Part shown: in pieces, positions 1-9,143 of the stretch
Position numbering within the stretch: position 1 is the stretch's first letter
Layout: the number at the start of each line of letters is the position of its first letter
Source of the DNA: Roseivirga sp. UBA6061
GTDB taxonomy: Bacteria; Bacteroidota; Bacteroidia; Cytophagales; Cyclobacteriaceae
Length of the DNA: 57,321 nt
Assembly (NCBI GenBank): GCA_002427745.1
Contig: DIYF01000050.1
Location: 1 to 57,321, forward strand
Direction of reading: 5' to 3'
Program-made: the position numbers and the translations under genes
Notes under the pieces: model-generated
What the model saw: the letters and a program-made list of their open reading frames with translations, nothing else
Databases searched by the model: none
Told to the model about the DNA's origin: nothing

Positions 1-288
1 GTGAGACAGTTCGGTCTCTATCTGTTGTGGGCGTAAGAAGTTTGCGAGGACCTGTCTTTAGTACGAGAGGACCGAGATGGACTAACCGCTGGTGTATCAG
101 TTGTGCCGCCAGGTGCACCGCTGAGTAGCTACGTTGGGCAGAGATAAGCGCTGAAAGCATCTAAGTGCGAAACTCCCCTCAAGATGAGACTTCTTTATAA
201 GGGACGTTAGAGATGATGACGTTGATAGGCTGCAGGTGTAAAGGCAGGAATGTCAAAGCTGAGCAGTACTAATTACCCGTAAGCTTTC
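1..288 (+). rRNA. rrl: 23S ribosomal RNA, 3' end (partial)
   Basis: The 3' end of the large-subunit rRNA, cut by the window start. The universally conserved sarcin-ricin loop (AGTACGAGAGGACC) is at about 60-73, followed by the usual domain VI sequence (ACCGCTGGTGTATCAG) and the terminal CCGTAAGCTT motif near 277-286. The exact 3' end is inferred by resemblance to known 23S ends. No tRNA lies between it and the 5S gene. Confidence 0.97.
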
Positions 289-295
289 CGTGACA

Positions 296-331
296 GTGTG
301 CTGTTTTAGAGCTATATCTAAGACAGCACAC
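296..331 (+). other. Hairpin in the 23S-5S spacer
   Basis: A 14-bp stem (296-309 with 318-331, one T-G wobble) closes an 8-nt loop directly after the mature 23S end. No T-run follows, so it is unlikely to be a terminator. A role as an RNase processing structure in the rRNA precursor is an inference from position. Confidence 0.6.
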
Positions 332-405
332 GCCAACTCTTTTGTGTAATACTCTTACAGTTAATATGTCACTCCGTCAACAGTGTGTGATGGAGAAGAA
401 ATAAT

Positions 406-424
406 AGTTCATGGAAGATGAACT
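406..424 (+). other. Small hairpin just upstream of 5S rRNA
   Basis: AGTTCAT (406-412) and ATGAACT (418-424) form a perfect 7-bp stem with a 5-nt loop, ending about 8 nt before the 5S gene. It probably takes part in 5S precursor processing, but only the pairing is seen. Confidence 0.45.
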
Positions 425-432
425 GAAGAATT

Positions 433-543
433 TATGGTGATTATAGCGGTGGGGTCCACCTCTTTCCATTCCGAACAGAGAAGTTAAGCCCACCAGCGCT
501 GATGGTACTGCCTTTACCGGTGGGAGAGTAAGTCGTTGCCAGT
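433..543 (+). rRNA. rrf: 5S ribosomal RNA
   Basis: About 111 nt with the classic 5S core: CCATTCCGAACAGAGAAGTTAAGCC near 466-490 is the conserved loop B/C region, and GGTACTGCC and GGTGGGAGAGTA follow. Helix I is formed by TGGTGA at the 5' end and TTGCCA at the 3' end. The ends are set by this pairing and may be off by a few bases. Confidence 0.95.
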
Positions 544-565
544 TTATTATTATCTATTACAAATC

Positions 566-595
566 AAGTCCTTTACAACCTAAAGGACTTTTTTT
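566..595 (+). terminator. Rho-independent terminator of the rRNA operon
   Basis: A perfect 10-bp stem (566-575 with 581-590, around AAGTCCTTTA/TAAAGGACTT), a 5-nt loop CAACC, then a T-run to 595. It lies 22 nt after 5S and shields the convergent T9SS operon that ends at 747. Confidence 0.93.
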
Positions 596-738
596 ATGCT
601 TCAGAACTTGTGCTGGCTTATGTGTGTGGCAGTCTGAGTTTCTTATTGCAGACTGGCCGAAAGTGGCGGGATACAAAAGAAGCCTATCAACAAGTGGGGG
701 AGTGTGCGAGGGAGTAGTGAAAGAACCTATATGAGCCG

Positions 739-768
739 ACAGGTAGTTATTTGCCAACTACTACCTGT
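739..768 (-). repeat. Inverted repeat over the 3' end of the M16 gene
   Basis: ACAGGTAGT (739-747) and ACTACCTGT (760-768) are perfect 9-bp arms with a 12-nt spacer, covering the stop codon and the last few codons of the M16-like gene. There is no T-run on the minus strand, so this may be an mRNA 3'-end stability structure rather than a true terminator. Confidence 0.45.
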
Positions 769-2012
769 GTAAAACTGTCCGTTTGGAGATATTGGTTAGC
801 AAGAGAGAGTATGCTTTCCTGATTTACTGAACTGATAGCTTTAATGTAGGACTGGAAAAAGGTGAGGTCGAGCCCCTGATAATGGACTGCCTTGAATTTA
901 TCCATAATTGAGAAGGGGGAGCTAATAGATCCTGCAAAGGTGCCCGTCATGTAGTTTTTAACCGTTTCGAATTCTTCGAGACTTATTGGTTCAGTTCTCA
1001 ATATTTGAAGCTCCTTGTGAATTTCTTCGATGGTCTGGGCTTCGTTTTCACTATTGACATCTGTTGAAATAGAGAAGTAACCTTCATGATCTAGAGCATA
1101 GAGCTGGGAATGGATGCCATAAGTAAAGCCTTTATCTTCTCTGATGTTTTTCATTAAACGTGAGCCGAAATAACCACCCAGAACCTCATTCAATAACATG
1201 AACGGTACATAGTCTCGGTGAGAGCGATTAAACAGGCTTTTACCAATACGAACCGAAGACTGAACGAATTTCGGGTTACGTATCGCCAGTGACCTATCTC
1301 GCTGTTCGTGAGAATTGGTGATTGAGACAGGCTGCGATATTTTGAAGTATGATCTACCCAGGTGCTCATTGAGGCTTTTCTCGAACGAACCTGGGAGATT
1401 GCCTGAGAGCATGATGTCGAAATCACTGAAATGGGATTCATAGAATGATTTAACATCGTCAAGTGTTGTCAACTCAATCTGCTCAGGCGAGTTTCCTCGA
1501 CCATAAGGGTGAGACGGACCAAATACATTCTTACGAAGAGTGACTGATGCCAAGTAATTACTTTTCTCCAGGTTTAGTTTGAGTTTCTGTACCTCTCTTT
1601 CTTTCAGTGAAGTGAAAGACTGCTCGGAAAGGCCTGGAGAGAGAACAAGCTCTGACAAGAGTTTTAGGTTCTGATCAAAGTATTTGGTCAGGCCGTAGAC
1701 TGAGATGGTACAATGATCAAAACCGGGGACAAATTCGATAAAGCTGCCATAGCTGTCGAAGGTATCCGCGAGCTCTTTGGCTGTCTTTGACCTGGTCCCC
1801 TCGTTTAAGAGTTTTAATGTGAGAGGTACGAGGGTATAACCTGAGGCATACCAGCTACCTGCCTTAATGACCAGGTCAATTTTAAACACCCGGGACTTAT
1901 CATCATGTAGATAGAATAGTTTTCTGCCATTTTCCAGTGTGGCAGGTTCTACATCAGGAATGTGTACTTTTTTGAGCCTGTTGAAGCCAGGCGGTGTCTT
2001 CCTATCGATCAT
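747..2012 (-). CDS. M16 family peptidase-like protein, catalytic motif missing
   Basis: A 421-residue protein with the two-lobed M16 (insulinase/processing peptidase) fold. Active M16 enzymes carry HxxEH in the first helix of the N-terminal lobe. Here the equivalent stretch (about residues 62-73) reads LVPLTLKLLNEGT, so the zinc-binding histidines are gone. The substrate-gripping R/Y element of the second lobe is kept (REDKGFTYG, R291 and Y298). Such dead subunits normally pair with an active M16 partner, but none is next to it. There is no obvious signal peptide. It is the last gene of the porU-porV run, 15 bp after porV. The ATG at 2012 is a good start. The exact role is unknown. Confidence 0.85.
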   Translation of the reverse strand: MIDRKTPPGFNRLKKVHIPDVEPATLENGRKLFYLHDDKSRVFKIDLVIKAGSWYASGYTLVPLTLKLLNEGTRSKTAKELADTFDSYGSFIEFVPGFDHCTISVYGLTKYFDQNLKLLSELVLSPGLSEQSFTSLKEREVQKLKLNLEKSNYLASVTLRKNVFGPSHPYGRGNSPEQIELTTLDDVKSFYESHFSDFDIMLSGNLPGSFEKSLNEHLGRSYFKISQPVSITNSHEQRDRSLAIRNPKFVQSSVRIGKSLFNRSHRDYVPFMLLNEVLGGYFGSRLMKNIREDKGFTYGIHSQLYALDHEGYFSISTDVNSENEAQTIEEIHKELQILRTEPISLEEFETVKNYMTGTFAGSISSPFSIMDKFKAVHYQGLDLTFFQSYIKAISSVNQESILSLANQYLQTDSFTQVVVGK

Positions 2013-2027
2013 TATGAGCGAATCGGC

Positions 2028-3179
2028 TTATTCTCCTTCTTTTTTACCCAGATCAAGCGTCAGGCCGAAGCGAAGAGTTTCGGCAAGAGGGTGGTCCTGA
2101 AACTGAGGGATCAAATAGGCGAAATCGAATCCGAGTTTTTTGTATTTGAATCCAACACCCATTGTGAAGAACTTTCTGTTTCCTTTGTTGACGTGCTCGT
2201 AGAAGTATCCGGCTCTGATGGCAAAGGTTTCTTTGTACTCATACTCTGCACCGGTTGAAATCGTAACCTCCTGAAGCTCTTCTCTAAACCCATCAGGGGC
2301 ATCACCGAAGGAACCAAATACGCCCTCCAGCAGTCCCTTGTCGAGATGACTGCCATCGGGTTGTGGTGTAGGTACCATCAATTTATTAAAGTCCAGCGCC
2401 AGTGTGATCTTGTTGTACGGATCTAGATAGGTAGAAAGAGCTGAGCCCAGTCTGAGGTTAGTTGGTATGAAGTCTTCTTCATCGGCACTGTTGTAGGAAA
2501 TCTTAGAGCCAAGATTGGATATAACACCACCAAAAGAGAGTTGTGCATCTTTTTGAAATACTGACACACGTGACCTGTAGTATACTCCGATATCAGCGGC
2601 AATACTGGTACCTGGTTTGGGGTCCGTTACGGGACTAACCGTGATTCCTCCTGATAAATTAGAGTGTATGAATTTACCTGTGATACCAAGGCTGAAGTCA
2701 TTACCCAATTTTCTTGAATATGTACCTGCCAGTGCAAATTCTCTTGGGTTGATCGTGTTCAGTTCATTACCGGCTCCGTCTGTCAGTTGAATATCTCCCA
2801 GATCAAAGTAGGTCATGGCAAAACCAAAGGCGGATACATCATCTATTTTCTTAAATGCACTTAAATAAGAGATAGACATGTCATCAACAAAACGTTGCAA
2901 CCATGGGGTGAACGAAAATGCCACTCCGGCTTCCTTATTGATAAAAGTTAATTTCGCAGGGTTCCAATGGCCTGAGTTGGCATTGGGGTCTGTGGCCGCA
3001 CCCACATCTCCCATGGCACCTGATATCGGGTCGGGGGCAATGGTAAGAAAAGGAACAGCGGTAGTGATTACTCTTTTACTGGTATCCTGCCCTGCAATAA
3101 CTCCTGAGTTCTGTGCTTTGAGGTTAGTTGTGAGGGCTATAAAAACAAGGATTACGAGCGTCCTTAGGGTGTGACTCAT
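2028..3179 (-). CDS. porV: Type IX secretion system outer membrane protein PorV
   Basis: PorV (LptO) is the FadL-like outer-membrane barrel that collects cargo from the SprA translocon and carries it to the PorU sortase. The protein has a clean signal peptide (residues 1-23, ending LKAQ), then the PorV signature GAMGDVGAATDPNANSGHWN near residues 55-74, and alternating beta-strand sequence to the end. The length of 383 is normal for the family. I chose the ATG at 3179, which starts directly before the signal peptide. A TTG at 3194 would add MKKIS and cannot be excluded. It lies 31 bp after porU and before the M16 gene, all on the minus strand. Confidence 0.93.
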   Translation of the reverse strand: MSHTLRTLVILVFIALTTNLKAQNSGVIAGQDTSKRVITTAVPFLTIAPDPISGAMGDVGAATDPNANSGHWNPAKLTFINKEAGVAFSFTPWLQRFVDDMSISYLSAFKKIDDVSAFGFAMTYFDLGDIQLTDGAGNELNTINPREFALAGTYSRKLGNDFSLGITGKFIHSNLSGGITVSPVTDPKPGTSIAADIGVYYRSRVSVFQKDAQLSFGGVISNLGSKISYNSADEEDFIPTNLRLGSALSTYLDPYNKITLALDFNKLMVPTPQPDGSHLDKGLLEGVFGSFGDAPDGFREELQEVTISTGAEYEYKETFAIRAGYFYEHVNKGNRKFFTMGVGFKYKKLGFDFAYLIPQFQDHPLAETLRFGLTLDLGKKEGE

Positions 3180-3210
3180 GGAAATTTTTTTCAAAGATAA
3201 GGATATAATA

Positions 3211-6200
3211 TTAATTTGATATAATCAGTTTTTTACGTGATGAATGCACTATCTGGCTGTTTTCTGAACGCAATAAAGTGTAGTAAATATACACCCCGGG
3301 AGGAAGAGAAGAACCTGTATTGTCAGTCCCGTCCCAGGTAATAAATTCGGTATTGGTAGCAGCCTGTTTCACGCTATATAATGCAGTGACCTTTTCGCCT
3401 CTTTGATTAAAAATTTCAACGACTAACTCTAAAGGGTGACCAGCAGAGTTGTGTGTGACAGCGAAGGTCATATTACCACTAAACGGATTAGGGTATGCTT
3501 TTATTTCCGAGACGCTGGTAGAATTTTGGTCTGTCACAATAAATTCTAGCGATGTGCTACTCACATTGTTATGCGTGTCCCAAACTTTGATGTCTAACCT
3601 GTTTTCTCCGAGTGGCAGATTTCTCATAGGAAAATCTACTATGCCTTTTTGAAAATTGTCTATCAGGGTGGTGTAAAAGTCGTTGAGAGAATAGGTTATG
3701 GAATCATTCAGCGTGGCAGTGATGTCCTGACCAATACCACTCGTGCTTATATTGATACCATTTTCATCTTCCAGCAAAAGAATCAAGTTTGCATCCGGTT
3801 TGACAAAGTAGGTATTGACCTTGCTTGTGTCGTTCAGGAAAGGCCTGATTGATGGTGGTGTTACATCAGGAATAACTTCTTCGCTGGTACCTCCCAGGAC
3901 AAAATCTATAGAAGCACCCAAAGCATCAGTTCCCCGGGTGATATCCGTGGCATAAAAAGTCATTTTACCAGAACCAAACTGATAATTGATGTTTTTAGGT
4001 ACTACAAAATTCAATTGAAACTCCCCATTGATTACCGAAGCAGAGCCACTAAACAGGGTGCTGTTTCGTTCTGTGAATTCAAAGACCTCACTTTCTGTTC
4101 CTTTGGTCTGGAGTACGTTATTCTTGTCCAACAGAGAGAATTCCAGAACCCCATTGAAATTGCTGATAACCTGACCCGAAGATTCAATTGTTCCTGTAAT
4201 GGATACATGTTGCAAAGCCCTGAGCGTATCGGGTTCATCTATATTGAGAACATTGCTATTAATGGTGTTGATACGAACTTGATTTTCAGGATAAGCGATT
4301 CGCATACTTGGATCTCCCAGCAGGATGAAGTTCCTGTTAAGGCTTCCCCGGAGGCTATTGTTTTTAGTATAAGCAATAATATCTCCTAACCTGGGGTATT
4401 CTCCATCAGTCGCCTCCAAAATGCTGCCATAGAAAGCTACATTCAGATCGTAATTGGTACTTGAAAATACCGGACGCGCGGTAGTGACCATGGCCAGCGC
4501 ACCTCCATCTTCTTTAAAGATGAGTTTCTCAGCTCCGGAGAATATGTTCGGATCGTCATTTCTGCCAAATTCGCAGGTAGCTGTAACCAGCAAAGGAAGT
4601 TTGCTATTGTTATTCCACTCATCCATCAGTTCCAGGGTAAGTACCCTTTCCTGCATCCAGCCAGTCTCGGCACCATGTCCGGTGAAGTTGATAATGAGAG
4701 CTCCTTCATCTACGGCTTCCAGCAGGGCATTTTCTGCTTCAGGTGAGAATTCACCATTGGGTCGCCTTTGCTGATCAAATGAGTCAAGGTAGAGCTTGGA
4801 CACATTGTAGTCAGCGTAAGTGGTGTCGATTAATGTAGCCAATTGATCAGCGTCTTCCTGATGAATGTTGTTGTCACCATCATCTGCCACAAATACAACT
4901 CTGCTGCGCCAGTCACCAAGTGCCTGGGGAGAGGTCTGATAATCGATGATTTTGTCTACGGCAATAGCGGCTTGTTCCGGGGTGGTGGCAGGTATTCTGC
5001 CAATACCTATATCCAGAAGATGGTCTCCTGAAGAACTCTCTGTCCAGGTTCCTTCATCAGCATCCAGAAAACCAAAGTAGTCATCGGAGGAGAAGGAGAG
5101 TAAGGGGTGCAGAGAGTTTCGTGCTTCATAGGTAGGTACCAGATTCGTATTATTCTCGATTCTGTCTTTATAGTCGTATGAACCTTTACCAAACATAAGC
5201 AGGTATCGGAAATGATCATCGTTTTCCTTCAGGAAGCGGGCATAATTGCGAATAGCTGAAACATCCTGACGTCCGGCTGAAAACTCCGTGTAGAGTTCGT
5301 TAAGAGTCACTACTGAAACTTGCAGGTTATCATGAGTTGATCGAAAATCAGCCAGTCTCTGAGCCTGAGACAGCAGCAGATCATCGGTTACAATCAGCAA
5401 ATCGGGTATGCTTTTGCCAGATAAGTTTTGGTTTGCCTGCGAGGTAAATGATGAGACTGCCGGAACGTCATCTGCTGCGAAGATGGCAAATTCATGAAGG
5501 GTGTCACTGAACGTACCAAAGCTTATGGAATTACTATTTGTGCTTGTTTGCTGTTGTACCGGATTCAGAACATCCGTGATATCCCAGACCTGAGTTTGAG
5601 AATTGGTGTTCTGGATGTTGTAGGTGGTGATGCTTTGGTTTAAAGAACTCTTGCTGCTGAAGGTGTAGGGAACTGATGTGTAGCTCAGGCTGGTAGGCAC
5701 AGAAATTAAGAAGCGATTGAGATAGGCCACGGCATTATTGGCTCCGTTATTATCAAAAGTCGCTGTCAGCTCAAGGTCAGTAGCTGATGATAACACACTT
5801 GCATCCAAACTAAAGTTACCGGTGCGTTGATCACCTTTGAGGCCATAGCGTGCATCGGGAATTGAGTTAAAGTTAATGGTGCCTACATTTTGCTGATTTA
5901 TGGTCAGATCAATACCGGAACCAATAAATGACTGCGTAACCCCTGTAAGGGTGAGTTCTATGAGCTGGTCATCTTTCAGGTTTGTCAGGGGAAATGAAAA
6001 GGTCAGCGGTGACTGCAAATCAAACCGTTCTCCATACCATTCTCTTCCGGATCCCAGGATATTCACGAGATCTTCTTCATGAGTTATGATTTTATCATGG
6101 TAGTCGATCATAGGGAAATCTCCTTCCAGGTTGGGAGATGTGCCGAGTCTTTTCCCAGGTGTGTCGCGCACTCCGATGTAGTAATAAACAACATCGCTGT

Positions 6201-6612
6201 AGAGATTTTTGGTTACCCGATAGGTATTATCAAAGCTCAGCTGATCAACTCTGTCTACATAGAAGAGAATATAATCCTCACTGTTCATGTTACCGTCTTG
6301 CTCTCCGGTAACGGATATGGCTAGTTCCTGAAGCAGCAGAGATTCGTAGGCGCTGTTGTCCTGAGGGAGCATACCTCCGGGTAATCCGAAAATTGAAATG
6401 TTTCGTGGGTCCAGACTGTTGATATCAAAGCCCATGGATGACAGGGTGGTACGGTCGATTTTATAGACACCATGTTCCATAAACTCCATTCTGACCCAGG
6501 TGCCTTCCGAGAGAATACTGTTGGTTTGAGATAAGAGCGTATGTGTCCAGCCTGAAGTCAGGGTCAGGGCAAAAATGCACAGAAATCGGGTTATGTACCT
6601 GCTCACAGTCAT
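3211..6612 (-). CDS. porU: Type IX secretion system sortase PorU (C25 family)
   Basis: PorU is the surface cysteine protease/sortase of the T9SS. It cuts off the C-terminal sorting domain of cargo and attaches the cargo to anionic lipopolysaccharide. The 1133-residue protein has an N-terminal signal region, a large beta-rich N-terminal half, and a gingipain-type C25 domain with the catalytic His in NFTGHGAETG (about residue 645) and Cys in VTATCEFGRNDDP (about residue 679). It ends in its own T9SS sorting-like domain, with AYPNPFSGNM and a terminal KKLIISN. The ATG start at 6612 lies 17 bp after pssA. Adjacent porV supports the call. Confidence 0.95.
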   Translation of the reverse strand: MTVSRYITRFLCIFALTLTSGWTHTLLSQTNSILSEGTWVRMEFMEHGVYKIDRTTLSSMGFDINSLDPRNISIFGLPGGMLPQDNSAYESLLLQELAISVTGEQDGNMNSEDYILFYVDRVDQLSFDNTYRVTKNLYSDVVYYYIGVRDTPGKRLGTSPNLEGDFPMIDYHDKIITHEEDLVNILGSGREWYGERFDLQSPLTFSFPLTNLKDDQLIELTLTGVTQSFIGSGIDLTINQQNVGTINFNSIPDARYGLKGDQRTGNFSLDASVLSSATDLELTATFDNNGANNAVAYLNRFLISVPTSLSYTSVPYTFSSKSSLNQSITTYNIQNTNSQTQVWDITDVLNPVQQQTSTNSNSISFGTFSDTLHEFAIFAADDVPAVSSFTSQANQNLSGKSIPDLLIVTDDLLLSQAQRLADFRSTHDNLQVSVVTLNELYTEFSAGRQDVSAIRNYARFLKENDDHFRYLLMFGKGSYDYKDRIENNTNLVPTYEARNSLHPLLSFSSDDYFGFLDADEGTWTESSSGDHLLDIGIGRIPATTPEQAAIAVDKIIDYQTSPQALGDWRSRVVFVADDGDNNIHQEDADQLATLIDTTYADYNVSKLYLDSFDQQRRPNGEFSPEAENALLEAVDEGALIINFTGHGAETGWMQERVLTLELMDEWNNNSKLPLLVTATCEFGRNDDPNIFSGAEKLIFKEDGGALAMVTTARPVFSSTNYDLNVAFYGSILEATDGEYPRLGDIIAYTKNNSLRGSLNRNFILLGDPSMRIAYPENQVRINTINSNVLNIDEPDTLRALQHVSITGTIESSGQVISNFNGVLEFSLLDKNNVLQTKGTESEVFEFTERNSTLFSGSASVINGEFQLNFVVPKNINYQFGSGKMTFYATDITRGTDALGASIDFVLGGTSEEVIPDVTPPSIRPFLNDTSKVNTYFVKPDANLILLLEDENGINISTSGIGQDITATLNDSITYSLNDFYTTLIDNFQKGIVDFPMRNLPLGENRLDIKVWDTHNNVSSTSLEFIVTDQNSTSVSEIKAYPNPFSGNMTFAVTHNSAGHPLELVVEIFNQRGEKVTALYSVKQAATNTEFITWDGTDNTGSSLPPGVYIYYTLLRSENSQIVHSSRKKLIISN

Positions 6613-6629
6613 CTGCTCATTTGCAACGC

Positions 6630-7343
6630 TCAGGACGTCACTTTCTTGTCGGTTTGGCTACCTATTATTCTCAATAATGATAAGAGTAAGTATAGGCAGA
6701 TAATAAGTGGGATGGCTACCTCTTCGAAAATGGCAATGAGTGCTATTGATGCCCCTATCAGGAAGAATTTACTCTCGTTGCCACGAAGGTTAAAATTCGA
6801 AAATTTTAAAGAAAACAAGGTAACTGGCGTGACCATAAGAGAAGAAAAGAAGAGACAAATGATAAGCAGCCCCCAGGGGTCAGCCAGGACAGGTTGCAGA
6901 AAGGAGCTACCTGCCAGGATGAGTGGTATGGAGCTGGTAAAAATACCGTTAGCCGTGGTGGTCAACCCTTTGAAGTCCACAGTCTGTTCTGTGTCAATAT
7001 TGAATTTAGCCAGTCTTAAAGCTGAGAACAGGGCTGTGATAAAGGTGGCGTAAGCCAAGGGAGCCGGGAGTTTATCAATGAGTAACTGAAAGTAAATGAG
7101 AGAAGGGAGTACTCCAAAAGTGACCAGGTCAGCCAGTGAATCGAGCTGTTTTCCTATTTCAGAATAGGCATTCAGCAGTCTGGCCAGAAAACCATCAAGA
7201 AAATCGAGTAGAGCAGCTAACCAGATGAGGTAGCAGGCAGTTTCGATATCACCTTTGAAAAGCAAAATTATCCCAAGCAGTCCACAGGCCAGGTTGCCGA
7301 GGGTTATGGTATTAGGTATCGTTTTTTTTATGGTCTGAATCAA
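6630..7343 (-). CDS. pssA: CDP-diacylglycerol--serine O-phosphatidyltransferase
   Basis: Makes phosphatidylserine, the precursor of phosphatidylethanolamine, at the inner membrane. The complete CDP-alcohol phosphotransferase motif D-x2-D-G-x2-A-R-x8-G-x3-D-x3-D is present (D47, D50, G51, A54, R55, G64, D68, D72), among several hydrophobic segments. The length of 237 fits the family. The start is a TTG at 7343: a stop codon lies three codons upstream, and there is no ATG before the conserved IPNTITLGNLACG. It sits 6 bp after the MBL hydrolase gene and 17 bp before porU, so phospholipid synthesis and the T9SS sortase are probably transcribed together. Confidence 0.95.
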   Translation of the reverse strand: MIQTIKKTIPNTITLGNLACGLLGIILLFKGDIETACYLIWLAALLDFLDGFLARLLNAYSEIGKQLDSLADLVTFGVLPSLIYFQLLIDKLPAPLAYATFITALFSALRLAKFNIDTEQTVDFKGLTTTANGIFTSSIPLILAGSSFLQPVLADPWGLLIICLFFSSLMVTPVTLFSLKFSNFNLRGNESKFFLIGASIALIAIFEEVAIPLIICLYLLLSLLRIIGSQTDKKVTS

Positions 7344-7349
7344 AAGTCT

Positions 7350-7997
7350 CTATTTGGTGACAGCGCAAAACGGGTTATACACTTTTTCATGACCGATTGT
7401 AGTACTTGGGCCGTGCCCTGTGTGGATGACCATTTCATCCGGCCAGGCAAAGAATTTTGTATGTATGCTGTTGATCAGCGTATCGAAGTCTCCACCAGGT
7501 AAATCTGTCCTTCCTATACTTTCCTGAAAGAGAACATCACCACCAATGCAAAACAGCTGACCAGTATGGTAGAAGGCGATATGCCCAGCGGCATGGCCCG
7601 GTACAAAAATTACCTGAAGCTCTGAATTTCCGAATTTCACAACATCTCCTTCGTCCAGAAAGTGGTCGGGTTCAACAGACTGATAATTTTGAAAGCCATA
7701 GTTGGGGGCGTAAGCTATCACACTTCTTAAGGTAGTCAGATCATGGGTTCCAATCCAGAAGGGGACTGACCAGGTGTTTTTCACAAAAGCATTGCCTAAA
7801 ACATGATCAATATGCCCGTGGGTGTTGAGCAATAGCTTCACTTTCAGGCCTTCCCTCTCAATGTAAGATTTGAGTTCCTCCTCTTCGTGTTTTTCATAAC
7901 AGCCGGGGTCTATAATCACAGCTTCTTTTGTATTGTCAGACAATACATAGGTGTTTTCCATGAAAGGGTTGAAGGTGAAAGACTGTATAGTAATCAT
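7350..7997 (-). CDS. MBL-fold metallo-hydrolase (glyoxalase II-like)
   Basis: A 215-residue single-domain metallo-beta-lactamase fold hydrolase. The metal-binding HxHxDH is at residues 60-65 (THGHIDHVLGN). A second histidine follows in VPGHAAGH, an Asp in CIGGDVLF, and a late His in VIHTGHGPST. Short proteins of this layout in Bacteroidota are usually annotated as hydroxyacylglutathione-hydrolase-like, but the true substrate cannot be read from the sequence. I chose the ATG at 7997 (MITIQSF). The longer reading frame from 8036 adds 13 residues not seen in the family and would crowd the divergent promoter region. It is the first gene of the run leading to porU and porV. Confidence 0.9.
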   Translation of the reverse strand: MITIQSFTFNPFMENTYVLSDNTKEAVIIDPGCYEKHEEEELKSYIEREGLKVKLLLNTHGHIDHVLGNAFVKNTWSVPFWIGTHDLTTLRSVIAYAPNYGFQNYQSVEPDHFLDEGDVVKFGNSELQVIFVPGHAAGHIAFYHTGQLFCIGGDVLFQESIGRTDLPGGDFDTLINSIHTKFFAWPDEMVIHTGHGPSTTIGHEKVYNPFCAVTK

Positions 7998-8067
7998 GAT
8001 TCTCGGGTTGACACAAATTTGTCTTATTATTCTCATTTTTCAAGGGAACAAGGTTTAATTTCACTCA

Positions 8068-9120
8068 ATGGAAGTGGATTACATGATTGTAGGGCAGGGT
8101 ATTGCTGGTACGGTTTTAGCTGATCATTTAATGAATGATGGGTTCAGTGTTCTGGTGTTTGACGACCCGGCTTATTCCAACTCTTCAAGGGTGGCCGGTG
8201 GTCTGTATAATCCGATAACAGGAAGGAAAATGGTGAAGACCTGGCTGGCGGATGAATTGTTTCCCTATCTCATAGACTACTATAAAGATTTGGAGACGAG
8301 AATTGGGAGTGAATTCCTGGTAGATGTGCCGATTTACCGGCCATTTGTATCGATTGAAGAATTGAATGAATGGATGGGGAAAAGCTCTGAACCGGCATTT
8401 CAACCTTTTATCAGGGAGGTTTATGGCAGTTCAAAGTTTGGCAAACATATCCGGGATAAGTTCGGAGGATTGTTATTGAATCAGTCAGGGTACCTGAATA
8501 CCGGAGGGATGATTGAATCTTTCCGGGCGTACCTTTCGGGCAAAAATGCGTTAAGAGAACAGTCATTTGATCCCGAAAACCTGGAGTTAAAGGAAGGGGG
8601 AGTTGCCTACGGGGCTTATACTGCCGGGAAGGTCATCTTTTGTGACGGACCTCTGACAGCTTCAAACAGGTTTTTCAGTTGGTTGCCGTTGAGCCCTGTC
8701 AAAGGAGAGCTTTTATACATAAAAGTGAGTGAAGCGTTTGAGGCGATTTATAACAGAGGTGTGTTCATTATACCGATAGGTGATGGCATTTGTAAGGTAG
8801 GTGCCACTTATGATCATATTAACCTCAATCGAATGGCAACAGAAAAGGCCCGAAAGCAGTTAATAGAGAAGCTGGATGGTCTCATTGATATTCCCTATGA
8901 GGTGGTAGATCAGGTGGCCGGTATAAGACCCGCTACGAAGGATCGAAGACCGTTTATAGGAATTCACCCTGAGCATGCTCAAATAGGCATTTTCGGAGGG
9001 TTGGGAACGAAAGGGGTATCATTGGCACCCTATTTCGCCAGACAGTTTGTAGAGCATATGACCAAATCGGAAGAACTGAAAATGGAGGCCAATATCCAGC
9101 GGTTTTTTTCGTTATATTGA
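8068..9120 (+). CDS. FAD-dependent oxidoreductase, DAO (D-amino acid oxidase-like) family
   Basis: A 350-residue flavoprotein. The N-terminal Rossmann motif GQGIAG (residues 9-14) ends in an acidic residue after VLVF, as for FAD binding. The C-terminal part carries the family element VAGIRPATKDRRPFIG and GGLGTKGVSLAP, which contacts the flavin. This resembles glycine oxidase/ThiO-like and other amine-oxidising enzymes, but the substrate is not known. The start is the first ATG of the open frame, 70 bp from the divergent MBL gene. The giant envelope gene follows 23 bp downstream on the same strand and is probably co-transcribed. Confidence 0.87.
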   Translation: MEVDYMIVGQGIAGTVLADHLMNDGFSVLVFDDPAYSNSSRVAGGLYNPITGRKMVKTWLADELFPYLIDYYKDLETRIGSEFLVDVPIYRPFVSIEELNEWMGKSSEPAFQPFIREVYGSSKFGKHIRDKFGGLLLNQSGYLNTGGMIESFRAYLSGKNALREQSFDPENLELKEGGVAYGAYTAGKVIFCDGPLTASNRFFSWLPLSPVKGELLYIKVSEAFEAIYNRGVFIIPIGDGICKVGATYDHINLNRMATEKARKQLIEKLDGLIDIPYEVVDQVAGIRPATKDRRPFIGIHPEHAQIGIFGGLGTKGVSLAPYFARQFVEHMTKSEELKMEANIQRFFSLY

Positions 9121-9143
9121 AAGTCTTTAAGTTTTAAAATAGC

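Noticed and set aside
557..757. Open frame of 66 codons on the minus strand after the M16 gene
   Set aside because: It runs through the rRNA terminator hairpin, has no family resemblance and no promoter.
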